A DNA stretch of 64,000 bases from Bacilli bacterium (GTDB lineage Bacteria; Bacillota_I; Bacilli_A; ML615J-28; CAG-313), in assembly GCA_017411715.1 (NCBI GenBank), contig JAFQPO010000009.1, positions 1 through 64,000 on the forward strand, given 5' to 3'. The position numbers and the translations under genes were made by a program. The notes below the pieces were generated by a model that ran no database searches, was not told the DNA's origin, and worked only from the letters and a program-made list of their open reading frames with translations. Shown here in pieces: positions 36,247-43,209 of the stretch; the first letter of the stretch is position 1; each line of letters opens with the position of its first letter.

Positions 36247-37348
36247 GTTCTTTAAGTTCCTTTCTTAATTCATTTAAATGTGCCATTACAAAATTGGCTA
36301 TTCTTGCACGATATTCCATGTGTAATCCATTCCCTCTTTTTGGGTGAACTCTATTAGTTAAAATACAAAGGCCAACATTATTCTTTCGGTCCATCCATAA
36401 AGAAGTACCTGTAAAACCTGTATGCATAATTGTATCATCTATACTAACTAAATCTCCAGCCGGAGTACTTTTACCTTGAATTATCCAACCTAATCCACGT
36501 CTTTCTTTGTTGTGAATTAAGTCATCATGAGTTTCAACTTGGACTTCAAATAATTTATCAACAGTAGCTTCAGATAAGATTTTATTAATATATGTTCCTC
36601 TATGTAGAATCATTTTAATAAAATTAACCATATCTTTAGCATTTGAGAAAAGTCCCGCATGTCCTGATACTCCACCCATAATATAAGATGCTTCATCATG
36701 AACATCTCCTCTAACTAAACCACGGTATGTTTCATCATCTCTGAATTCAGTAGGCGCAATCTCACTAACATCTGCGAAGCTCTTTGGTAGAAAACCAGTT
36801 CTTTTCATCTCTAACTTTGAAAAAATATTTTCTTTAACATATTGATCTAAAGTCATGCCACTTTTAGCTTCAACTATTAAACCTAACAATATATAGTTTA
36901 AATCAGAATAGCTAATAATTTTGTTTGGTTCATATTTTAAATCATAACTAAATAATTTATCTAATGCTTCTTCTTTTGATTTAATAGAAGTAACTTTTGA
37001 TAAACCTTCTTGAAGACCAGAAGTATGTGTCATCAAATCGAAAATAGTTAAATTTTCATGTTTAAATCGAGGAAGAATAGTTGATACTTTTGTATGCAAT
37101 CTAAACTTACCTTGTTCTAAAAGTTGTAAAACTGCAGTTGTTGTAGCGACAACTTTTGTTAAAGAAGCCATATCATAAATTGTATCTAAGCTATTTTCTT
37201 CTTCCGGGAATAAACTTCTTTTACCAAGCACATCAGTATATGAATAATCATCAATTACAAGCGCATAAGTAGCACCCGGAAAAGCTCCTTCGTTAATTGC
37301 TTCTAATAATATTTCATTTAGTTTTTCTAAATATGACACACTCATCAT
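36233..37348 (-). CDS. Serine beta-lactamase-like hydrolase (class C/PBP4*-type)
   Basis: 371 residues, cytoplasmic (no signal peptide). SxxK motif SLTK (in YDMASLTKV), YxN-like YSDLNY and the third motif HTGFTGT are in the right order, so a serine acyl-enzyme fold is expected. A homologue of this type (YbbE) is part of the B. subtilis murein-recycling cluster with NagZ. AGGAG directly touches the first ATG, so initiation may be at the second ATG (37345) or the GTG at codon 4. First gene of its operon; promoter at 37360-37388. Confidence 0.85.
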   Translation of the reverse strand: MMSVSYLEKLNEILLEAINEGAFPGATYALVIDDYSYTDVLGKRSLFPEEENSLDTIYDMASLTKVVATTTAVLQLLEQGKFRLHTKVSTILPRFKHENLTIFDLMTHTSGLQEGLSKVTSIKSKEEALDKLFSYDLKYEPNKIISYSDLNYILLGLIVEAKSGMTLDQYVKENIFSKLEMKRTGFLPKSFADVSEIAPTEFRDDETYRGLVRGDVHDEASYIMGGVSGHAGLFSNAKDMVNFIKMILHRGTYINKILSEATVDKLFEVQVETHDDLIHNKERRGLGWIIQGKSTPAGDLVSIDDTIMHTGFTGTSLWMDRKNNVGLCILTNRVHPKRGNGLHMEYRARIANFVMAHLNELRKELKEHANN

Positions 37349-37359
37349 CTCCTGTATTT

Positions 37360-37388
37360 ATTATACCAAAAAAATGTAGAAATGTAAA
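37360..37388 (-). promoter_or_regulatory. Sigma-A promoter of the beta-lactamase-like operon
   Basis: TTTACA (37383-37388), 17 bases, TATAAT (37360-37365), 12 bases before the first possible start codon of 36233-37348. Confidence 0.7.
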
Positions 37389-37423
37389 CAATTTAGTAAT
37401 ATAAAAATAGTTAATAACGATCA

Positions 37424-37936
37424 TTATTCACAATCACTATTAACTATTTGTTTTGCTTTTTGGCATATGACCACTGAATTAGGTAATATATCTTCTACTA
37501 CAATGCTACCTGCACCTATTTTAGTATTATCACCTATACAAACATTACCTAAGATAATACTGCCTGCACCTATTAAAACATTATTACCAATAGTTGGATG
37601 CCTTTTAATAAGCGATATATCTTTTGATCCAATCGTAACACCATGATAAATAATACAGTCATCACCAATGATTGAAGTAGCACCTATCACTATTCCAAGT
37701 GCATGATCAATAAATAGTCTTTTGCCAATAAAACACGCCGGATGTATTTCAGCACAATATTTCTTTTTAGCAATTTGGGAGATTATTCTAGCTACAAACT
37801 TTAATTTTTTGTAATATAAAAAGTGTGCAATTCTATAATACCATATCAATTTAATACCATCACAAAAGAATAAAACATCAAAAATATTTTTAACGGTCGG
37901 ATCTTTTGATTTGACCCATTTTAAATACTTAAACAT
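37424..37936 (-). CDS. cysE: Serine O-acetyltransferase
   Basis: 170 residues from ATG 37936, which matches the normal short-form CysE N-terminus (MFKYLKW...) and overlaps the cysK-like stop by 8 bases (ATGTTTAA). Left-handed beta-helix hexapeptide repeats are clear (IHPACFIGKRLFIDHALGIV, IGATSIIGDDCIIYHGVTIG, RHPTIGNNVLIGAGS). The active-site His in FIDH and HGVTIG is conserved. It makes O-acetylserine for the cysteine synthase encoded immediately upstream. Confidence 0.92.
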   Translation of the reverse strand: MFKYLKWVKSKDPTVKNIFDVLFFCDGIKLIWYYRIAHFLYYKKLKFVARIISQIAKKKYCAEIHPACFIGKRLFIDHALGIVIGATSIIGDDCIIYHGVTIGSKDISLIKRHPTIGNNVLIGAGSIILGNVCIGDNTKIGAGSIVVEDILPNSVVICQKAKQIVNSDCE

Positions 37937-38711
37937 ATTTATGATATCCATCCGTTCCAATAATCAAAATCTTTAAATTACAATCTAGTTTTAATGCTTC
38001 TAATAAACTTGCACAAGTGGAAAAACCAAGTGGATATTTTAATAATTCTTCAATATATTTATTATACACATCTAAATAACAATATTCTTTAATAATAGTA
38101 TCTTCAGGTAATGATTTAATTATTTTAGTATTTAAATCTCTAGATAAACCATATATCTTATCAACCGGTTTAATGCCAATAAATTTTGTCTTTGGTTTAA
38201 ATAAACCATATATTTTAGTAAGTGATTTTAAAGTTGCGCCTGTACCAATACCACAAATAATATAATCAAAATCTATTTTTTCTTTTAATAATTCTACCGA
38301 TAAATCATAATACGCTGCAACACTTAATTCGTTATTAAACTGATCAAAATAATATATATCATTATCTTTGGCTAAATACAAAGCATAAGAAATAGCTAAT
38401 GATAATGTATCAAATATATATAACTTAGCACCCAAAAGTTCTAAAATTTTCTTGCTAAACTCACTTAAATTCACACTACATATTATTATTTGATATCCAC
38501 ATTTATAATAATTATTATACATTAATAAACTTATAGCCATATTGCCACTACTAACACAAACTATTTTTTTATAATTAAAATTAGCCAAATAACTAAATAG
38601 TAATTTAGATATCCTATCTTTAATTGACCCACTTAAATTATCTTGTTCAAGTTTAATATATATATTATCACTGTATTGTAAAAGCTTAGTGTCAGAAATT
38701 AATTCATTCAA
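37929..38711 (-). CDS. cysK: Short divergent cysteine synthase (O-acetylserine sulfhydrylase)
   Basis: 260 residues, about 45-50 shorter than usual CysK. The PLP-lysine motif GSIKDR, the substrate loop SSGNMA (normally TSGNTG) and the phosphate loop GIGTGATLKSL are present, but the usual PxxMSxER segment and the full QFxNPANP loop are reduced (YYFDQFNNELS). The likely start is TTG 38711 with AAGGA nine bases upstream. Coupled to cysE by overlap. PLP binding looks retained; activity and donor specificity are uncertain because of the shortened middle part. Confidence 0.82.
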   Translation of the reverse strand: MNELISDTKLLQYSDNIYIKLEQDNLSGSIKDRISKLLFSYLANFNYKKIVCVSSGNMAISLLMYNNYYKCGYQIIICSVNLSEFSKKILELLGAKLYIFDTLSLAISYALYLAKDNDIYYFDQFNNELSVAAYYDLSVELLKEKIDFDYIICGIGTGATLKSLTKIYGLFKPKTKFIGIKPVDKIYGLSRDLNTKIIKSLPEDTIIKEYCYLDVYNKYIEELLKYPLGFSTCASLLEALKLDCNLKILIIGTDGYHKYV

Positions 38712-38729
38712 TTTATCAAATCCTTAAAA

Positions 38730-38793
38730 AAAGTACCACACTTTCGTGTAGTACATTATAATAAAGTACCACACTTTCGTGTAGTACATTATA
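38730..38793 (-). terminator. Tandem duplicated terminator hairpin after tyrS
   Basis: Two identical 31-base copies (38730-38760 and 38763-38793), each a hairpin with stem GTACYACAC / GTGTGGTAC and loop GAAA. On the minus strand the second ends in a run of seven T, so it is a functional intrinsic terminator; the first ends in TTTATTATA. Duplication of a terminator unit is unusual. Confidence 0.75.
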
Positions 38794-38795
38794 TG

Positions 38796-40028
38796 TTAGA
38801 ATTCTAATAAATAGTAATTTTTCTTACCACGTCTAATGATAATATATTTATTACCTAATGCTTCTTCTTTTGTCAATACTTTTTCAAGTGATTTTTCTTG
38901 AACACCATTAATTGATACAGCGCCATTATTAATGAATTCTCTAGCTTCACGTTTTGATGAAGCTGCTTTAACAGCCATAACCGCATCAATAATATTGATA
39001 TCACCTTCAACTACTACTTTAGTAACACCATCAAAGCCCATTTCAATTTCTTCTTTTGTTAAGCTTCCAACACGTCCACTGAATAATGCTTCTGTTAGAT
39101 TAATAGCTTTTTGGCAAGATTCTTCACCATGGATTAATGTAGTAACTTCTTTAGCTAATGCTTTTTGAGCTTTGCGTAAATGAGGTTCTTTACTAAATGA
39201 TTCTTCTAATTCTTGGATTTCTTCTACTGATAGGAATGTAAATTGTTTTAATCTCTTAATTACATCACTATCTGGTGTGTTAATCCAGAATTGATAGAAT
39301 GCATATGGAGTAGTTTTATTTTCATCTAGCCATACAGCACCTGATTCACTTTTACCAAATTTAGTACCATCACTTTTTAAAACTAGTGGTACTGTAACAC
39401 CATAAGCTTCTGTTTGTTCACCTTCGTGCATTTTTCTAATTAATTCAAGTCCACCTGTAATATTACCCCATTGGTCTTGTCCACCAATTTGTAATTTACA
39501 ACCTTTATGTGAATATAAATATTCAAAGTCTAAAGCTTGTAGAATTTGATATGAGAATTCGGCATATGAAATACCAGAATCAAGTCTTGCTTTAACAGTT
39601 TCTTTGTTAATCATATAATTAACATTAAAGAATTTACCATATGTTCTTAAGAAAGTTAAAATATCTAAACATGAAGTCCAATCATAGTTATTTACCATTT
39701 CACAGTTAAATAATCTTAGTACTTGTTCATGTAAGCATTTAGCGTTATGAAGAGTAGTTTCTTTCGAAAGTAATTGTCTTTCAGAACCAGGTTTAGGATC
39801 ACCAATAGAACCTGTTGCGCCACCAATTAAGAAAATTGGTTTATTACCAGCCATTTCTAAACGTTTAGCAAAAAGGTAAACAAGTAAATGACCGACATGT
39901 AAACTATCTCCAGTAGGGTCAGCACCTAAGTAGAATGTTAGTTCTCCATTATTCATTTTTTCAATTACGGCATCATCTGTAACAGAGTGGATTAATCCAC
40001 GCCATACTAATTCATCATAAAGTTTCAT
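38796..40028 (-). CDS. tyrS: Tyrosyl-tRNA synthetase
   Basis: 410 residues, class I synthetase of the bacterial TyrRS type. The HIGH motif is HVGH in the context LGADPTGDSLHVGHLL, the KMSKS-like loop is KFGKS, QIGGQDQWGNI is the tyrosine pocket region, and the C-terminal 65 residues form an S4 RNA-binding domain (SKREAREFINNGAVSING). It is 33 bases downstream of a LacI-family gene and apparently read from the same promoter; no T-box leader is present, unlike many Firmicutes tyrS genes. Followed by a duplicated terminator. Confidence 0.97.
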   Translation of the reverse strand: MKLYDELVWRGLIHSVTDDAVIEKMNNGELTFYLGADPTGDSLHVGHLLVYLFAKRLEMAGNKPIFLIGGATGSIGDPKPGSERQLLSKETTLHNAKCLHEQVLRLFNCEMVNNYDWTSCLDILTFLRTYGKFFNVNYMINKETVKARLDSGISYAEFSYQILQALDFEYLYSHKGCKLQIGGQDQWGNITGGLELIRKMHEGEQTEAYGVTVPLVLKSDGTKFGKSESGAVWLDENKTTPYAFYQFWINTPDSDVIKRLKQFTFLSVEEIQELEESFSKEPHLRKAQKALAKEVTTLIHGEESCQKAINLTEALFSGRVGSLTKEEIEMGFDGVTKVVVEGDINIIDAVMAVKAASSKREAREFINNGAVSINGVQEKSLEKVLTKEEALGNKYIIIRRGKKNYYLLEF

Positions 40029-40061
40029 ATTATCATCTTCCTAGTATTTATTATAAATTTA

Positions 40062-41072
40062 TTATTTAGTAGATTCACGCCAAATGATATCATAATCAAT
40101 CATAGTGTGAATTTCTTCAATTTCTTCATCTTCTGGTTTTTCCATTAGATCAGTTAATAAGTCCATTGCTTTTTCACCAAGTACATAAATAGGTGTATTA
40201 ACAGCAGTTAATTTTGGGCGTGAAAGTTCCGCATATCTTGTATTTTGGAAACCAATAACTTGTAATTCATTTGGTAAATGAATGTGACGTAAACGTGCAA
40301 CATTAATAAATGATACCGCCATTGAGTCACGAACTACGATAGCTACATCAGGATGTTCTTTTTCTAATGCTTCATCATATGACTTTTCATTAAGTTCAGT
40401 AATACCTGATACTCTTAGTATTTTAGTTTCTAAACCAGCTTCTTTCATAGCTTGTTCATAACCTTCAACTTTTAAGTCATTAACCATATATTTTCTAATA
40501 GTAGTAATCATCCAAATTTTCTTATTACCGCGAGCAATCATTTCTTTTGTAACTTCATAAGCTGCTTTACGATAGTCAATTGATACACTTGGAATACTAT
40601 CTTCACTAGAAACTGAATTAGTCAATACAACATTCATTCCAGATTCTAAAATCAATTCAATATGTTCTTCTGTAATTTCATCATTGATGTATAAAACACC
40701 ATCAACGCCACTAGCAACAACATTACCCCATAATTCTTTTTCAAGTTCAATAGCATTTTCTTGTTTTCTAGTATTGTTAACAAATAAGCGTAATAGATAA
40801 CCTCTTGTCTTAGCACAATCAGCAATCCCATTAATCATTTCAGCAACACTGCTACGTGATAATTCAGGAACAACAACCGCAACAGTGGTAGATTTTGAAC
40901 TCGCAAGTCCTTTTGCGTTTAAGTTAGGTTTATACCCAAGTTCTTTGATAATTCTTTCTACTTTTTCACGAGTAGCAGGACGAACTTTTTCCGGATGGTT
41001 TAAAACTCTTGAAACAGTAGCTAAAGATACACCCGCTGCACCAGCAACATCATATATTTTAATTTGATTCAT
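40062..41072 (-). CDS. LacI/CcpA-family transcriptional regulator
   Basis: 336 residues. The N-terminal helix-turn-helix and hinge are typical (IKIYDVAGAAGVSLATVSRV, GYKPNLNAKGLASSKS), followed by a periplasmic-binding-protein-like effector domain. The hinge helix and DNA-reading residues (SLATVSRVLNHPEKVRPAT) resemble CcpA-type members that read AANCGNTT-type sites, which occur at 5150-5196 and 27161-27175. The gene has its own promoter and is followed closely by tyrS. It is a candidate regulator of the glycan locus, though not adjacent to it. Confidence 0.88.
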   Translation of the reverse strand: MNQIKIYDVAGAAGVSLATVSRVLNHPEKVRPATREKVERIIKELGYKPNLNAKGLASSKSTTVAVVVPELSRSSVAEMINGIADCAKTRGYLLRLFVNNTRKQENAIELEKELWGNVVASGVDGVLYINDEITEEHIELILESGMNVVLTNSVSSEDSIPSVSIDYRKAAYEVTKEMIARGNKKIWMITTIRKYMVNDLKVEGYEQAMKEAGLETKILRVSGITELNEKSYDEALEKEHPDVAIVVRDSMAVSFINVARLRHIHLPNELQVIGFQNTRYAELSRPKLTAVNTPIYVLGEKAMDLLTDLMEKPEDEEIEEIHTMIDYDIIWRESTK

Positions 41073-41105
41073 AGGCTTACTCCTTTCAGAAATTATTACG
41101 CTATT

Positions 41106-41134
41106 ATTATATCATCATTTTCATTCATTTTCAA
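41106..41134 (-). promoter_or_regulatory. Sigma-A promoter of the lacI-type gene and tyrS
   Basis: TTGAAA (41129-41134), 17 bases, TATAAT (41106-41111). The spacer and flank hold A/T-rich semi-palindromes (TTTTCATTTTTATTGAAAA), but no cre-type box. Confidence 0.7.
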
Positions 41135-41149
41135 TAAAAATGAAAATAA

Positions 41150-42379
41150 TTAATCCATTTTCATAATTTCTGTTAAAGCATCCTGATAAATTGTTCCCGC
41201 CCCTAAAAATACATATATATTTTGGTTATTCAAATCTATTTTTTTAAGAATATTTTTATCATACTTTAAGAAAGAATTAAATGCTTCATCAATACCTGCT
41301 TGTAATTCTTGATTCTTTTTTTCTCTTCTTGATGAAAAGACATCTTTAATATATACTTTATCAAACATACTAAGTACTTTTACAAATTCATCTAAATAAG
41401 CTATGGTTCTTGAATATGTATGTGGTTCAAAAAAGACAGTAACAAAAGCATCAGGATATTTATGTTTAATTGCTTGATGTACAGAACTTATTTCAGTTGG
41501 ATGATGAGCATAATCAAATATAACTACTGCCTCTCCTACTTTGTATTCTTGCATTCTTCTTGTTGGCAAACTAATATTTTTAATTTTCTCATTAATTTTC
41601 ATACTATCATAACCAAATATTTTTAATAATTGATATACACATATAAAATTATCAATCATATGTTCCCCATAAAAAGGTAGATTATATATTTCATTTTCAA
41701 TTTGTATTTTAAACCCTAATTCATTTTTTTCTATTATTTGATAATTAACCAAATCTTTTGTAATTACAAATTTACTTTTTGTTTTTAATTTTTCAAATGC
41801 TTTGTTTACACTTTCTAAACTATCATAATAATCAGGATGATCATAATCAATATTAGTAATAATTAAATAATCTGGGTTATATGCCAAAAAATGTTCTTTA
41901 TATTCGCATGCTTCATAAATAAGATATTTATAATCTTTAACTCCTTTCCCATATCCACTGCCAATAATACAACTAACTTCTTCTTCATCTAACATATCTA
42001 CTATCATCTTAGTTGTAGTAGTTTTACCATGTGTCCCCGATACTGCTATATGAATACCTGGAAGCATACTTATAAATTCATGATAATAATAATACTCTTT
42101 ATTTAATTCAATTATCTTTTTTGTCTCAATAAAATTCGCATCATAAGCACTGCTGATTATATATATACATTTTTCTTCATTAGCCTTATTTAAATGATTG
42201 TTTGCCTCAATATTAGTTTCATTAAAATTAAAAACTTTTATTTTTCTTTTCTTAAGTCCATCATTAAAATCATAATCAGATTCATAATCACTGCCCATCA
42301 CTGTATGTCCTAAATCATGTAACATACAAGCTAGTGCACTCATACCTGAGCCTTTAATACCCACCAAATAATACTTCAA
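41150..42379 (-). CDS. murC: UDP-N-acetylmuramate-L-alanine ligase
   Basis: MurC with the N-terminal dinucleotide-like motif KYYLVGIKGSGMSALA, P-loop GTHGKTTTT, and the ligase motifs TNIDYDHPDYY and DYAHHPTEI. About 409 residues when begun at TTG 42379, which has GGTGAT six bases upstream and puts the first strand at the usual N-terminus; an in-frame extension up to TTG 42430 has no RBS and contains a TATAAT box. Adds L-Ala to UDP-MurNAc in cytoplasmic peptidoglycan precursor synthesis, so the cell builds a wall. It is isolated from other mur genes here. The alternative longer start cannot be excluded. Confidence 0.93.
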   Translation of the reverse strand: MKYYLVGIKGSGMSALACMLHDLGHTVMGSDYESDYDFNDGLKKRKIKVFNFNETNIEANNHLNKANEEKCIYIISSAYDANFIETKKIIELNKEYYYYHEFISMLPGIHIAVSGTHGKTTTTKMIVDMLDEEEVSCIIGSGYGKGVKDYKYLIYEACEYKEHFLAYNPDYLIITNIDYDHPDYYDSLESVNKAFEKLKTKSKFVITKDLVNYQIIEKNELGFKIQIENEIYNLPFYGEHMIDNFICVYQLLKIFGYDSMKINEKIKNISLPTRRMQEYKVGEAVVIFDYAHHPTEISSVHQAIKHKYPDAFVTVFFEPHTYSRTIAYLDEFVKVLSMFDKVYIKDVFSSRREKKNQELQAGIDEAFNSFLKYDKNILKKIDLNNQNIYVFLGAGTIYQDALTEIMKMD

Positions 42380-42475
42380 AAAATCACCAATATCATTATA
42401 TGCAAGCAGCATTTTTAAAATGTTCATCAATTCATTAACTTATAATGGTAACAATATTTTTTCATATAAATAAAA

Positions 42476-42497
42476 AATACTCTGTTGCCAGAGTATT
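42476..42497 (-). terminator. Intrinsic terminator after the HAD gene
   Basis: Minus strand AATACTCTG / CAGAGTATT stem with a 4-base loop followed by TTTTTTATTT, right after the HAD hydrolase stop. Confidence 0.75.
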
Positions 42498-42498
42498 C

Positions 42499-43209
42499 TT
42501 ATTTTGTATATTGATCAACGATATTTTTTATGTCATTTATTTCAATAATATCGTATGTGTTTGTAGAATGTTTATCTAAAATTAAACAGTCTTTTATTAA
42601 AAAACATTTAATGCCTATAGAGTTTGCACAATCCGCATCTTCATATGTATTATTTCCAAATAGTATTACTTCATCAGGTTTTAGATTAAACTTGTCTAAT
42701 AGCATTTTAAAATACATTGGATTAGGTTTACAAAAACTTGAATTTTCATATGAAGTAATATATGTAAAATCATTTGGTTTTAGATTAATAAATGAAAGTC
42801 GTGCAGCTTGAGCATCATATGGAAAGATAGGGTTAGTGGATAACACAAGTATTTTAACTTTAGTTTTACAATATTCAATAATGTCTTTAGCATATGAGTT
42901 AGTGCCACATACTTGTTTTAAATTGTAAAATTCTTTTTTGTAGAATTCATCAAAAACGACTTTATCTTTTAATTTTTCTTTACCGAAAATTGTTTCATAT
43001 GTTTTCCAAAATGTTTCTTCATTAGTACAACTACCATCATTTAGATACATTGCTTTTGTCCCACTCATAATAGCATTAATAAAACTATTTTGTTCATATC
43101 CAAGTGGAGCAGCTTTTTCATAAAGAAGTTTGAAATACGCTTTAGTAAAATAAGATTCATCAAGTGGAAGAAGCGTTCCATCTAAATCGAAGAATATCGC
43201 TTTTATCAT
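42499..43209 (-). CDS. HAD-superfamily hydrolase
   Basis: 236 residues from ATG 43209, chosen because GGGGAG lies four bases upstream and the ATG overlaps the TGA stop of the LRR lipoprotein gene (ATGA). Motif I is FFDLDGTLLPLDE, motif II VLSTNP, motif III a Lys in CKPNPMYF, motif IV FGNNTYEDADCA. A phosphoglycolate-phosphatase-like cytosolic phosphatase is likely; substrate unknown. Translational coupling to a surface lipoprotein is odd but may be only operon packing. Confidence 0.85.
   Translation of the reverse strand: MIKAIFFDLDGTLLPLDESYFTKAYFKLLYEKAAPLGYEQNSFINAIMSGTKAMYLNDGSCTNEETFWKTYETIFGKEKLKDKVVFDEFYKKEFYNLKQVCGTNSYAKDIIEYCKTKVKILVLSTNPIFPYDAQAARLSFINLKPNDFTYITSYENSSFCKPNPMYFKMLLDKFNLKPDEVILFGNNTYEDADCANSIGIKCFLIKDCLILDKHSTNTYDIIEINDIKNIVDQYTK

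Noticed and set aside
38730-38793. Direct repeats as CRISPR or attachment site
   Set aside because: Only two copies, two bases apart, with the structure and U-run of an intrinsic terminator; no cas or integrase gene nearby.
38712-38795. T-box or other riboswitch before cysK
   Set aside because: The region contains only the duplicated hairpin; no T-box core sequence is visible.
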